Assembly (NCBI GenBank): GCA_003697105.1
Contig: RFFQ01000146.1
Coordinates: 28,020 to 92,019, forward strand
Length of the DNA: 64,000 nucleotides
Direction: 5' to 3'
Source: Gemmatimonadota bacterium
GTDB lineage: Bacteria > 4572-55 > J002
Shown here: piece by piece, positions 34,206 to 43,435 of the stretch
Position numbering within the stretch: the first letter of the stretch is position 1
Layout of the letters: every line of letters starts with the position of its first letter
Program-made: the position numbers and the translations under genes
The notes under the pieces: generated by a model
What the model was told of the DNA's origin: nothing
Database searches by the model: none
Seen by the model: the letters and a program-made list of their open reading frames with translations, nothing else

Positions 34206-35564
34206 ATGAAACAACTATGGCTTCTTTTGCTGTGTATGGGCTTCCCAACTGTGGGGCAAAGTGAGACCCTGAGTTTAGCCCAATGTGTAGAGTTCGCGTT
34301 GCACCAAAATACCACCATCCAAACGGCTCAGGATAATGTGACAACCGGGCAGTTACAGGTACGAGAAAATCGGGCAACTATTTATTTTCCAACCCTTTCC
34401 TTTTCAAGCAGTGCTCGTTACAGTCAAAATCAGGATGAGACGACCTCTGAATTTGAGCAGGAAATACCGGTTGGGGATACAACCCGTATTCAAACATTCA
34501 AAGAGACCCGCCAAACCGATGGGAACCGGTTTGGTGCAGATGCCAGTTTGACGTTGTCCTACCCGTTGTATAATGGAGGTGCAAATCGTGCCCTTTTTTC
34601 TCAGGCAAAAGCAGACCGTCGTTTGGCGGAAGTTCGCTATACCTTAGCAGAACAAAACTTGATATATACTGTTAAGCAACGTTATTTTGACCTGCTTCGG
34701 GCACAGCGTTTAGCGCAAGTGCGTGCAGAACAAGTTGACCAAAATGAACGGTATTTGGACCGGGCACAAACCCAATTTGAGCTAGGTTCCGTGACCCAAG
34801 GCGATGTTTTCAAGGCAAAAGTGGGTCTGGCAAATGCTCAAATGGATTTTATTAGTGCCCAAAATGCCGTTCGTATTGCAAAAGCAAACTTAGCACATAC
34901 CATCGGTTTACCGCTCTCTCACGATTTTGAGGTCATTGACATCGTCGAATCCCAACCGTTGGAGGTCGATTTGGAACAGGTGACTCAAATCGCCCTCGCA
35001 CAGCGTCCGGAACTCTCGGAAAATGAGGCGTTGATTGAACGATCTGAAACGGGGGTGGCGTTGGCGCGCAGTAACCACTGGAGCCGTCCTCGAATCAACC
35101 TCAATAGCAGTTATTTTTACAACCAGAGTGAAAGTTTTGTGCTGGGAACAAATCAGGAATCTACTTCATGGGGTTGGAGTATTGGGGCATCGGCTAATCT
35201 CACCTTGTTTGATGGCGGCGCCACGCGGGCGGCAGTTCAACAGGCGAAAATCAATCACCGCATTGCTGAACGAGATTATGAACAAAAAAAACGAGATATT
35301 GCGTTGGAAGTGCAAGAAGCGTATCTTAACTTGATAGAAGCTCGGGAACGGATTCGAGTGAGCACCGAAGCCGTCCGTTCCGCTGAGGAAGACCTGCGGC
35401 TGGCAGAAGAAAAATATGATTTGGGTGCCGGAACATTTATTGAAGTGACCGATGCACAAGTTGCTGTTACCGATGCCAAACGCTCACAGGTCAATGCGAT
35501 TTATGACTATGAACTGGCTAAAGCCGCCCTCGAAAAAGCGATGGGCACGATTGATTCACCATAA
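34206..35564 (+). CDS. TolC-family outer-membrane efflux protein
   Basis: A 452-aa exported protein. It has a signal peptide (MKQLWLLLLCMGFPTVGQS) and then two outer-membrane-efflux-protein halves, beginning LSLAQCVEFALHQNTTIQTA and around residue 255. Both halves have the long helical Ala/Gln/Glu-rich segments and Tyr-rich strands typical of TolC channels. It would form the outer-membrane duct of a type I secretion or efflux system. No membrane-fusion protein gene is adjacent. The ABC ATPase and TonB-like genes upstream are the only transport-related neighbours. Confidence 0.93.
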   Translation: MKQLWLLLLCMGFPTVGQSETLSLAQCVEFALHQNTTIQTAQDNVTTGQLQVRENRATIYFPTLSFSSSARYSQNQDETTSEFEQEIPVGDTTRIQTFKETRQTDGNRFGADASLTLSYPLYNGGANRALFSQAKADRRLAEVRYTLAEQNLIYTVKQRYFDLLRAQRLAQVRAEQVDQNERYLDRAQTQFELGSVTQGDVFKAKVGLANAQMDFISAQNAVRIAKANLAHTIGLPLSHDFEVIDIVESQPLEVDLEQVTQIALAQRPELSENEALIERSETGVALARSNHWSRPRINLNSSYFYNQSESFVLGTNQESTSWGWSIGASANLTLFDGGATRAAVQQAKINHRIAERDYEQKKRDIALEVQEAYLNLIEARERIRVSTEAVRSAEEDLRLAEEKYDLGAGTFIEVTDAQVAVTDAKRSQVNAIYDYELAKAALEKAMGTIDSP

Positions 35565-35578
35565 GGAGAAGTACACCG

Positions 35579-36262
35579 ATGAACGAAGAATTCCAACACA
35601 CAACGGATGCCATCCACCTAGAAACGGCGAAAAAACAACGTAAACCCAAAAGTAAATTTCGGGAGTATGTGGAGGCGATTCTCATTGCCGTAATTGTTGC
35701 CACGTTGATCCGCACGAGCGTCGTTGAAGCTTACCGGATCCCTTCTGGGTCCATGGAAGATACCTTGCTGGTGGGCGATTTTCTGTTTGTCAATAAATTT
35801 ATTTACGGCGCGCGGCTACCCTTTATCGATAAACCCATTTTACCAGCAATCCGCGACCCCCAACCGGGGGATATTCTGGTGTTTAAATATCCAGAAGACC
35901 TCAAACGGAATTTCATTAAACGGTGTATTGCCGTGGAAGGGCAGACGGTAGAAATTCGCAATAAAGTGGTTTATGTGGATGGCCAACCCCTTGAAGAACC
36001 CTATACCAAATTTCTTTATCCTCACCAAACTCACGGCGTACCGCGTGATAATTTTGGTCCCGTTACGATCCCTAAAGGGCAGTTGTTCATGATGGGTGAT
36101 AATCGGGATAATAGTCAGGATAGCCGGTATTGGGGGTTGCTAGACCGCGATCTGGTCAAAGGTGAAGCGTTTATGGTCTATTGGTCATTCAATTATGATG
36201 TGCCTTTGTGGGACATCGGGCACAAGATTCGGTGGGACCGGATCGGGCATCTCATCCAATAA
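35579..36262 (+). CDS. lepB: Signal peptidase I
   Basis: Cleaves Sec and Tat signal peptides on the outer face of the inner membrane. The N-terminal helix (EAILIAVIVATLIRTSVV) anchors it. The catalytic Ser is S58 (RIPSGSMEDTL) and the general-base Lys is K114 (NFIKRCIAVEG). GDNRDNSQDSRYWG is the conserved box E. At 227 aa it is a normal-length enzyme. An aaggag site lies 10 bases upstream. A hairpin terminator ends the transcript. Confidence 0.96.
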   Translation: MNEEFQHTTDAIHLETAKKQRKPKSKFREYVEAILIAVIVATLIRTSVVEAYRIPSGSMEDTLLVGDFLFVNKFIYGARLPFIDKPILPAIRDPQPGDILVFKYPEDLKRNFIKRCIAVEGQTVEIRNKVVYVDGQPLEEPYTKFLYPHQTHGVPRDNFGPVTIPKGQLFMMGDNRDNSQDSRYWGLLDRDLVKGEAFMVYWSFNYDVPLWDIGHKIRWDRIGHLIQ

Positions 36263-36322
36263 CGGCTTTTCACCGTGGGGTGTTTGAGTGCCCCGCGTGA
36301 CTGAACAATGCCACGTGTTCTT

Positions 36323-36355
36323 AACCCTTAGGGATTCCAAGACCCTAAGGGTTTT
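36323..36355. terminator. Terminator between lepB and the convergent AlbA_2 gene
   Basis: aacccttaggg (36323-36333) pairs exactly with ccctaagggtt (36343-36353), followed by T residues on the plus strand. It lies between two convergent genes. Confidence 0.85.
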
Positions 36356-36359
36356 ATGT

Positions 36360-37595
36360 TTAGCGAAACCGTTTTTTGATGTATTCCAACGCCTCTTTGG
36401 TATTTAATTTTTGTGTGTTGTTACCGGTTCGGACGAAAAAGGCTTGATTGAGACTATCCACAAACACCGGTTTATCCCCCCGTTGAATGTGAATCGCGCA
36501 GACATCCTGATCTTCTACCGAAATAAATGAAATGTCCACGTACCGGAACGAATCTTTGCCTAAATAATGTGAAATAAGGGATGTTAGGTGAAGTTCGTAG
36601 CCATCTAGGTTTTGTTTACGCACCGTTTTGTAATCCTGCTGGATTCCTACCACATTTTGGTGATCATCGACCCCGATAAAAAGAATTCCACCTTCGGCAT
36701 TCATAAAACCGGCGATAGTTTTGATGACCGCCATTTCTAAATCTTTGTTGATTCGCTTATTCTCTCGATCCCACCGGGCGGAGGATTTAAATTCTACGTG
36801 TTGGCTTTCGGCACGTGACATTAGGCTTTTGGTCAATGTCAGTTTTGCTTTCATCTTCAGTATATCTTCTTCATGGAGGAATGTCCGAATGGTAGAGCGG
36901 ATGTTTGCCGCCCGGTACAAACAGGCAACTCCCCCAAATAAAAGATATTGCGCCAAATACCACGCCGATAAAAATTGCCAGTGAAATTTCCGGTTCTTAA
37001 CATGTTGAATATGCTGATCGAACCATTCCAACCCCATGATATCCTTAAAAATATGTTGTAGATAGTGGTAGCCCTCAGGACTCTTGATAAAGAAGGGCCA
37101 TAATCCGGTAAAAAGCAGCCCGCAATACGCCCCTAAGATCAGCGAGACATACGGTGGAAACGGCATGAACACCATACCGAAAAAGACAAGAATAATGTAC
37201 ACCACCCCATACCGGTTAAAATCGATGCAAAAATTAATCACATCTTTTGAAACTCCCCAGGTGGCTATGGCAAAAATCGTAATCAAGAGGAGGTAATAAT
37301 CGTATTGGGTTGTTTTAGACCCCCACCGAAACAGAGCCACGCCCCCGATAAAGACCAACAACACCAGCACACTTTTAATCAAATTCAACATATCAATGTT
37401 AGAAAAGGGGCTGATCACTACGATAAACAAGCTGATTAAGCTTGTTAGCGTGAGGAGTAAGAGCAAGGCAGGGGTAGCTTGATTGCGGAGGGCATTATGG
37501 AGTTTGGGATCAAGCTTTTGGAGATTGGGAAATAGGAAGGCTTTGATTTCTGTTGCAGTCCATTGTGCGGGAAAACGACCCGACTGATTTCGCAT
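36360..37595 (-). CDS. Multi-spanning membrane protein with C-terminal Schlafen AlbA_2 domain
   Basis: A 411-aa protein. Residues about 40-235 contain five to six hydrophobic helices (for example LLLLLTLTSLISLFIVVI and YYLLLITIFAIATWGV). Residues about 260-411 form an AlbA_2/Schlafen-type domain (AESQHVEFKSSARWD, IAGFMNAEGGILFIGVDD, PVFVDSLNQAFFVRTGNN). AlbA_2 domains are usually soluble DNA- or RNA-binding or nuclease modules, so a membrane-tethered form is notable. The ATG has an agaggtga site nine bases upstream. It follows the DtxR-like gene by 29 bp and is probably co-transcribed with it. Function unknown. Confidence 0.82.
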   Translation of the reverse strand: MRNQSGRFPAQWTATEIKAFLFPNLQKLDPKLHNALRNQATPALLLLLTLTSLISLFIVVISPFSNIDMLNLIKSVLVLLVFIGGVALFRWGSKTTQYDYYLLLITIFAIATWGVSKDVINFCIDFNRYGVVYIILVFFGMVFMPFPPYVSLILGAYCGLLFTGLWPFFIKSPEGYHYLQHIFKDIMGLEWFDQHIQHVKNRKFHWQFLSAWYLAQYLLFGGVACLYRAANIRSTIRTFLHEEDILKMKAKLTLTKSLMSRAESQHVEFKSSARWDRENKRINKDLEMAVIKTIAGFMNAEGGILFIGVDDHQNVVGIQQDYKTVRKQNLDGYELHLTSLISHYLGKDSFRYVDISFISVEDQDVCAIHIQRGDKPVFVDSLNQAFFVRTGNNTQKLNTKEALEYIKKRFR

Positions 37596-37624
37596 AAGAA
37601 TTCATCACCTCTAGCAATTAGGAC

Positions 37625-38284
37625 TCACCTCGGGTGAATATTTACAAAAATGTGATTCATCACCGTGTTACCGAGCGAGTGTTCCACGCCGTCAACTTCC
37701 ACCACCATGGGGCCTTCAAAGGGTGCCCGAGATTTGATCTGGATTTCTGTATGGGGGACAAGACCTATGGATTCTAAATACCGTAGCAATTCTGGGTTGG
37801 TGTCGCTGACACGCACGATCCGTGCCGATTGTCCGGGCTGGGCATGTGCTAGCAACCGTCCATGTTGGTCTTCAATGGTACCATCCGCCGTTGGAATTGG
37901 GTCACCATGCGGGTCTATTCGGGGATAGCCCAGCAATTTATCAAGCCGTTGCACCAATTCTGTGGAGGGCAAATGCTCCAAATCTTCGGCTTCTTCGTGG
38001 ACCTGATGCAACGGAAAATCCAAGTATTCAACCAAAAACACTTCCCACAGCCGGTGTTTACGGAGGACATTCAGCGCCAATCCCCGCCCTTCTGGGGTGA
38101 GTTCCACACCGCGATACGGGGTATAGTGCAGGTAGCCACGCTCGGAAAGTTTTTTGATCATATCGGTGACGGACGCGGCAGAAACGTCCATCCGCTGGGC
38201 AATGGCGGAAGTGGTCACCTGATCCGTATGTTCCTGCAATTGGTAGATATGTTTCAGATAATCTTCGATTGTTTTGGTGGACAT
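37625..38284 (-). CDS. DtxR/MntR-family metal-dependent transcriptional regulator
   Basis: A 219-aa cytosolic repressor-type protein. It has an N-terminal winged helix (TIEDYLKHIYQLQEHT; VTTSAIAQRMDVSAASVTDM), the metal-binding and dimerisation helices (RKHRLWEVFLVEYLDFPLHQ, EEAEDLEHLPS) and a C-terminal FeoA/SH3-like domain (PGQSARIVRVSD). The family senses Fe(II) or Mn(II). ATG 38284 fits the family start; the in-frame ATG at 38293 adds three residues. No metal transporter is adjacent. The co-oriented downstream gene is the membrane AlbA_2 protein, so regulator and target may not be linked. Confidence 0.92.
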   Translation of the reverse strand: MSTKTIEDYLKHIYQLQEHTDQVTTSAIAQRMDVSAASVTDMIKKLSERGYLHYTPYRGVELTPEGRGLALNVLRKHRLWEVFLVEYLDFPLHQVHEEAEDLEHLPSTELVQRLDKLLGYPRIDPHGDPIPTADGTIEDQHGRLLAHAQPGQSARIVRVSDTNPELLRYLESIGLVPHTEIQIKSRAPFEGPMVVEVDGVEHSLGNTVMNHIFVNIHPR

Positions 38285-38331
38285 GCGACACATATATTTA
38301 GTGTGGTAGGACTCAAGGTTTAGATGGGGCT

Positions 38332-38360
38332 AAAATATACTCGTGGGCAGAGCGAGTCAA
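38332..38360 (-). promoter_or_regulatory. Promoter of the DtxR-like gene
   Basis: On the minus strand TTGACT (38360-38355), 17-bp spacer, TATTTT (38337-38332), with a leader of about 40 nt. No obvious DtxR palindrome was found in it. Confidence 0.65.
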
Positions 38361-38374
38361 GCGAAATAGATGTG

Positions 38375-40009
38375 TTATAACTCTTCACGCTTGACCTGAA
38401 AATTAAGTTGCTCGATTTCCTGTGCATAACGGCGCAGTTGTTGTAGCATCTCTTCTACAGAATCGCTGGTTTGCAACACGCTTTCATACACGTGGGTCAA
38501 CTCCACATTGTTACGCAGGGTATCCTGAAACTGCCCAAAATCCAACTGGACGGTGTCAAAAATATCATGTGCTTGTTCCACCACGGATCGTAAATCCTGT
38601 TCCGCACGTTTAATTTTTTGCAGAATATCTGCTGTGGAATTACTGATTTTCACAATCGAATTGATCATGGAATCCAGCGCAATGCGAGCACTCCGGGAAA
38701 TCTCACGAGCTACGGCGACCTTTTGCGCATTAAAATTCATGGCTTCAGAGAAGTCGCTAATTCGATCCCGGATTTCCCGAATCGCTTTTTCAACTTCATC
38801 TGCCGCGTTTCCGCTGGCGGTGGCTAATTTTTTCACTTCTTCCGCCACAACGGCAAAGCCACGTCCTTCTACACCGGCACGGGAGGCTTCAATAGAGGCA
38901 TTTAAGGAGAGTAAAGCCGTTTTACGGGCTATTTTTTTTATAATATTGACAAACTCATCAACATCACCCATCGAATCGATCAGCTCGGAAGACATATCCA
39001 GCGAAATCTCGACCGCTCCGGAAATATCCAGCAAATATTCGCTTGCTTTCGCCACTTCAGCCCTGTTTTGGTTGGCAATTTGGCTGGCAGTGCCGCCATC
39101 CTGAGCAATCGACTCTGAAATGGAGAGGATATGTTTCATGGATTCCACGGTCATATTGAGGGAGTGACTAATTTCCTGAATGTGGTTCGACTTTTCTTCG
39201 TTGGTCATGGTGAGCGCTACCATCCGCTGAGTAATCCGGGCGGTGTTTTCAGAGACTTCTTCGCTCATATACCGGATTTTTTGGAGTTCGGTAATCACTT
39301 GATCCACCTGATCAATCGTCGTATCGGCTAATTTGGCAATTTTTTTCGTCAATATCTGTTTTTCGCGTTCTTGTGCCTTCTGGTCTGCTGCACGGCGATT
39401 GAGATAAATCAGCAACTGGTGTACTGCAGTTGAAGCCAATGCCACCACAATCAAACTACTAGCAACTACTGCCCCAGCAGAATGGGTCAAATATCCCGCA
39501 TAGCCCGCTATGGAGACTGACACGCTCAACGTGATAAAAAAACTACCCACTAAAATTGATTCCGTAGGTACCAAAGAAAGAAAATCGGTTGTCTCTCGAT
39601 TTTGAATCCACCAAATCCGAATCCCACCCAACAACAGGATCAGGGGCAACCCAAAAAATATCACCGATGCCCACGGGTATGAGTGAATTTTCAGCCAATG
39701 TCCTAACCCGATCAGTGCCACTAACATCACCACGTTGATGCTAAAACACGCATATTGATATTTCCAAAACCGGTCGGTTGTTATGCCTTTTGTGCTCAAA
39801 AATCGTCGTGTGAAGTGATAGTCAATAAGCCCATTTAAAACCAGCGCCACACTTCCCAACAGTGCCGAAGCAAACGTTATGGGAAATCGATCTTGAATCC
39901 AGATGGCGGAAACTATCGCACAGACGAGTGCTACCAGCGTTGTACTCCAAATGGACAGATACGGTGCGACATAACGCCTCAAAAATAGTTGGGTATCGAT
40001 AGATTTCAT
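38375..40009 (-). CDS. Methyl-accepting-chemotaxis-like signalling protein with 6-TM N-terminus
   Basis: A 544-aa protein. Six hydrophobic helices fill about residues 15-215 and leave no sizeable periplasmic ligand domain. A long helical region then contains the canonical MCP hairpin tip (KTALLSLNASIEASRAG, GRGFAVVAEEVKKLA). No HAMP was recognised. ATG 40009 sits 4 bp after the stop of the upstream gene, so the pair is probably translationally coupled. No che or flagellar genes are present in the window. It may signal to something other than flagellar motility, perhaps with its ATPase-SPOR partner (inference). Confidence 0.88.
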   Translation of the reverse strand: MKSIDTQLFLRRYVAPYLSIWSTTLVALVCAIVSAIWIQDRFPITFASALLGSVALVLNGLIDYHFTRRFLSTKGITTDRFWKYQYACFSINVVMLVALIGLGHWLKIHSYPWASVIFFGLPLILLLGGIRIWWIQNRETTDFLSLVPTESILVGSFFITLSVSVSIAGYAGYLTHSAGAVVASSLIVVALASTAVHQLLIYLNRRAADQKAQEREKQILTKKIAKLADTTIDQVDQVITELQKIRYMSEEVSENTARITQRMVALTMTNEEKSNHIQEISHSLNMTVESMKHILSISESIAQDGGTASQIANQNRAEVAKASEYLLDISGAVEISLDMSSELIDSMGDVDEFVNIIKKIARKTALLSLNASIEASRAGVEGRGFAVVAEEVKKLATASGNAADEVEKAIREIRDRISDFSEAMNFNAQKVAVAREISRSARIALDSMINSIVKISNSTADILQKIKRAEQDLRSVVEQAHDIFDTVQLDFGQFQDTLRNNVELTHVYESVLQTSDSVEEMLQQLRRYAQEIEQLNFQVKREEL

Positions 40010-40013
40010 CGGG

Positions 40014-41603
40014 TTATCGCTCCACAATCGTGTTGGTGATGCCCTCCCGGGTCAGGCGTTGGCTTAATGCCGCGCAGTCCAACGTATCTTCGAATGCGCC
40101 GACAAATACTCCGTATGTCGCTGTTCCCTGCTTGGGCTGGGTTTTCAGGACATACGGGGCATAATTTTCTGGAATCGACTGGCGAAACCGCTCCGCATCT
40201 GCTTTCGAGGTAAATCCTCCGAGCCAGAGAGCGTATGGCAACCGAACATAAGAGGCATAATTATCAGGAGTTTGCCGCTTTAATTGTTCCGCTACGACTT
40301 TGGCAGAATCTTCCGTTGGGAAGCCACTTACCACCACGCGATACCAGATCGTATCCGAAACCTTCGCCGGGATGAAAAAGGCTTCGTAGCCGTTTTGGCG
40401 GAGTTGCTTGACATAATTGAGGGCAAGCTCACGTTGTTGAAAAGACTCCGTGTGTACGGAATACGGATGGGTCGAGACAAAAGGGGATTCCACTGCCGGA
40501 AATTCCATTATCGTCGCATCTGAAGCGGTCTCTGGTTCAGAAGATATGCTTTCGGGAGTTTCTGGCGGCTCCGTTTCCGCCGGTTCCACACGAGGCGGTG
40601 GTGGCGGCGTTACCGCTGGGGCTTCTGTTGAGGGTTGGGTCCAATTCGTGTATTGGTGTGCCACAAATTGAATCAATGGTTGGCGGAACCAACTCCCGAC
40701 GGCGATCAGGAAAAACAACGTGAGTAGCGTGAATATTAAAGCCGCCGGAATATGCGGGAACCGCCATGAAGGCGAAGACGCCCGTCCGGTGAACGGCGTT
40801 TTTTTGAGGTCATCCAAATGGATAAAACGAGTGAATGATGTTATCGAGGTATTCTCCAGCATGTCTTCATTCACTCCATTTGCAATAACGCCAATCATAA
40901 TAGGTTTGTCAATTTGGGTATATGTTTTAACCAATTGGGAAAACTCTTTTAACGAGGTCACATTCGGGTTGTAAACACAGAGCACTAAATCCACATTATC
41001 AATCAGTTTCAGAATGTCTTCAGCGAAATTTTCGCTGGCACACATATCAAAAATGATCATGTTGGCGCGTGATTCCAGCGTTTTTAGTACCCGTCCGGCA
41101 TTAGACCGGCGAAACAGACTCGGTGGGTGAATGCAATTTGCACCGGCGGGGATTAAAAAAATTTTGTCAATGGGTGTTTTTTGCACAACGGTTTTGGGAT
41201 CCGCATTATACATAATGACGTCCACGAATCCTTCTGTGTTGGGTATATCAAAAAACAATTGAAGCTCGGGCTTGCGAACATCCCCATCAATGAGTAACAC
41301 CCGTTGTCCTTGTTTCGCAAAGGCGAGGGAAAGTGCCGTACATAGGGTTGATTTGCCTTCGTTTGCATGAACGCTAGTGACCAATATTTTTTTAATTTTT
41401 TTATCTTTTAATCGAATTTGTTGGGCAATTTTGGTGGTGTCTTCGCGTAGGGCATGCTCAATCTGGGAAACGTTCGGCGGTGTGCCGTTGGTATGCAACT
41501 GCGTCTTATCCGTCAGCACCCCAAATACAGGAACGTCTTTGGGTACACGTTGCTCAATTTCATGCACAATACGATGGGTGATGGATTCCGCAGGCTTGGG
41601 CAT
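40014..41603 (-). CDS. BY-kinase/ParA-like ATPase fused to TM helix and SPOR repeats
   Basis: A 529-aa protein. Residues about 60-260 are a CpsD/Wzc/MinD-type P-loop ATPase with Walker A SVHANEGKSTL (K84), Walker A' VLLIDGDVRKP and a Walker-B-like strand MIIFDMCAS. A single helix (IPAALIFTLLTLFFLIAV, about 290-310) is followed by a Pro-rich spacer and about 150 residues that look like two to three SPOR-type units (YSVHTESFQQRELALNYV; WLGGFTSKADAERFRQ; YGVFVGAFEDTLDCAAL). SPOR domains bind denuded septal peptidoglycan. The C-terminal Tyr cluster of true BY-kinases is not present. ATG 41603 chosen; a TTG at 41612 is possible. It is translationally linked to the MCP-like gene. Confidence 0.82.
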   Translation of the reverse strand: MPKPAESITHRIVHEIEQRVPKDVPVFGVLTDKTQLHTNGTPPNVSQIEHALREDTTKIAQQIRLKDKKIKKILVTSVHANEGKSTLCTALSLAFAKQGQRVLLIDGDVRKPELQLFFDIPNTEGFVDVIMYNADPKTVVQKTPIDKIFLIPAGANCIHPPSLFRRSNAGRVLKTLESRANMIIFDMCASENFAEDILKLIDNVDLVLCVYNPNVTSLKEFSQLVKTYTQIDKPIMIGVIANGVNEDMLENTSITSFTRFIHLDDLKKTPFTGRASSPSWRFPHIPAALIFTLLTLFFLIAVGSWFRQPLIQFVAHQYTNWTQPSTEAPAVTPPPPPRVEPAETEPPETPESISSEPETASDATIMEFPAVESPFVSTHPYSVHTESFQQRELALNYVKQLRQNGYEAFFIPAKVSDTIWYRVVVSGFPTEDSAKVVAEQLKRQTPDNYASYVRLPYALWLGGFTSKADAERFRQSIPENYAPYVLKTQPKQGTATYGVFVGAFEDTLDCAALSQRLTREGITNTIVER

Positions 41604-41619
41604 AGGCTTCAAACTTAGC

Positions 41620-41648
41620 TTGACTTTTCAGGGAGGCTATGATATTAT
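41620..41648 (+). promoter_or_regulatory. Promoter for the GAF histidine kinase gene
   Basis: TTGACT (41620-41625), 17-bp spacer, TATTAT (41643-41648). The region is divergent, and a weaker minus-strand pair (TTCAGG/TAATAT) overlaps it, so the two operons may share control. Confidence 0.65.
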
Positions 41649-41780
41649 CCTAAGCGTTTACTATCCTGAATCAGATGATGCAAAGACGGTTTAGACGCTT
41701 TATTTACAGGCGTTTCAAAAATGATACTAACATAAATTAAAAACCAACGCAAGTAAAAACTCTCTGACGGGAGACCAGCG

Positions 41781-43307
41781 ATGGCATCGAAAGATGATAA
41801 CCTAGTTGGCAAATTTTTGGGCAAACTCAATAAGCCCTTATTTGATAAAAAAGAGGAAAAAGTGCCGCCGGAAGCCCCTCCGGCCAAGGATGAAACCCCC
41901 GAGCCATCCTCTGCGGCAACACCCCCCCCCAACGCCGAACCTGCCCCTGTAGATTCAAATCCCGCCAATGAACACGAAACCGCTGTTACCGGCGCGGCAG
42001 AATTGTTGCTGGAATTTACCAATATGATCAACTCCTATCTTAATTATGATGACCTCTTACAAGAAGCCCTTCGCCTTATGATCAAGTTGACCGGCGCCCG
42101 GCGCGGATTGATCATGACCTACGATTATAATGTCGGACGTCCTAACTTTGAAGTCGCACAAGATAAACAGGGTAATTCCATTGCGGAGAAAGATTTTCGA
42201 TTCAGCACTAGTGTTGTGGAGCGGGTGATTGAGTCCTATGAACCGGTAGTTATTACCGATATGGAAAAGGACGAAGAACTGGGGGGTGCGCATAGTGTCC
42301 GAATGCTTCAAATTCAGAGCGTGATGTGTGTACCGCTCAAAGCGGTCGTGGCAGATTCCGACAAACCGGAATTGCTGGGATTGGTCTATGTGGACAACAA
42401 TTCGGTCACGAAAATTTTTGAGCAAAAAGATATGGAATTTTTGATGGCATTGGCAAACCAAGCCGGTATTGCCCTCCACAACGCGCGGGTGTACAGCCAA
42501 TTGAAAAAAGCACACCAAGAATTGTTGGAACTCGACCGGATGAAAAACGATTTTGTCACCATCACCACACACGAACTCCATACCCCCTTGACGGCGATTG
42601 TCGGATACTTGGATTTGATCGAAATGATCGATCTTTCCGCAGCACCCAAAATTTTGCAGGAAGGGATTGAAATCATCAAAGAAAGTGTCAACACGCTTTC
42701 GGAAAAAATCCGGGAGATTACCCAGATTACCCAAATTGACTCCAACCGGTTGGAACTCAAACTTCAACCCGTGCCTCTGAAAGATTTTATGCGCACCGTG
42801 TGCCGCCAACTTGCACCATTTGCCAAGCGCCGCCAGCAAAATTTTGTCCTCCAACTGCCAAAATCTTTACCCATTGTCCGCCTAGATCAGGATAAAATCA
42901 CGATTGTTATCACCAACTTGGTGATGAATGCCATCCGGTTTACCCCGGACGAGGGGCAAATTACCGTCCGTGCCATGACCAATTCTCAAGATAGTGATGA
43001 AGTGGTGATCAGCATTTCGGATACCGGAATCGGCATTGCCGAGAAAGATTTTGACCGCATTTTTCAACCGTTTGTGGAATTGGGCGATGTCCTCAGCCAT
43101 CGTTCCGGAACCATTGAATTTTTATCCAGTGGGCAAGGGTTAGGGTTGGCAATTGCCAAAGGAATTGTTGAGTCTCATCAGGGGCGAATCTGGGTGGAAA
43201 GCGAAGTTAAAAAAGGCAGTACCTTCTACTTCACACTCCCCATCAACCCCGTAACCACCATGATTGATGCGAAATCAGTCCTTTATGGCTTAAGTCGTTC
43301 CGCCTAA
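41781..43307 (+). CDS. Soluble GAF histidine kinase
   Basis: A 508-aa kinase without membrane helices. It has a Pro/Glu-rich N-terminal tail (about 1-65), a GAF domain (about 75-250; LLQEALRLMIKLTGARRG, IQSVMCVPLKAV), HisKA with the unusual box TTHELHTPLTAIVGY (HELHTP, not HELRTP), and an ATPase (NLVMNAIRFTPDEG, DTGIGIAEKD, GQGLGLAIAKG). An insert (DVLSHRSGTIEFLSSG) lies in the ATP lid. It is divergent from the ATPase-SPOR/MCP pair and followed by the NYN gene. Partner regulator not adjacent. Confidence 0.92.
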   Translation: MASKDDNLVGKFLGKLNKPLFDKKEEKVPPEAPPAKDETPEPSSAATPPPNAEPAPVDSNPANEHETAVTGAAELLLEFTNMINSYLNYDDLLQEALRLMIKLTGARRGLIMTYDYNVGRPNFEVAQDKQGNSIAEKDFRFSTSVVERVIESYEPVVITDMEKDEELGGAHSVRMLQIQSVMCVPLKAVVADSDKPELLGLVYVDNNSVTKIFEQKDMEFLMALANQAGIALHNARVYSQLKKAHQELLELDRMKNDFVTITTHELHTPLTAIVGYLDLIEMIDLSAAPKILQEGIEIIKESVNTLSEKIREITQITQIDSNRLELKLQPVPLKDFMRTVCRQLAPFAKRRQQNFVLQLPKSLPIVRLDQDKITIVITNLVMNAIRFTPDEGQITVRAMTNSQDSDEVVISISDTGIGIAEKDFDRIFQPFVELGDVLSHRSGTIEFLSSGQGLGLAIAKGIVESHQGRIWVESEVKKGSTFYFTLPINPVTTMIDAKSVLYGLSRSA

Positions 43308-43352
43308 CCTCCCTTTTTCTCCCTCATGGGAATGAAAATTGCTTTATTCCTT

Positions 43353-43386
43353 AGGTTTCGGGTAAAGACCCCCTTTACTGAAACCT
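43353..43386 (+). other. Imperfect hairpin in the gap before the NYN gene
   Basis: aggtttc (43353-43359) pairs with gaaacct (43380-43386), enclosing a second gtaaag/ctttac pairing. No T-tract follows, so it is either a weak terminator of the kinase gene or a 5' leader structure of the NYN gene. Confidence 0.4.
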
Positions 43387-43435
43387 GTGATCTTTGAATA
43401 TATTCGACAGTCACCCTTAACTTTAGGAGGTGTAC

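Noticed and set aside
38375-40009. Flagellar chemotaxis receptor
   Set aside because: The MCP hairpin is real, but no che or flagellar genes, HAMP or periplasmic sensor were found, so a flagellar role is not claimed.
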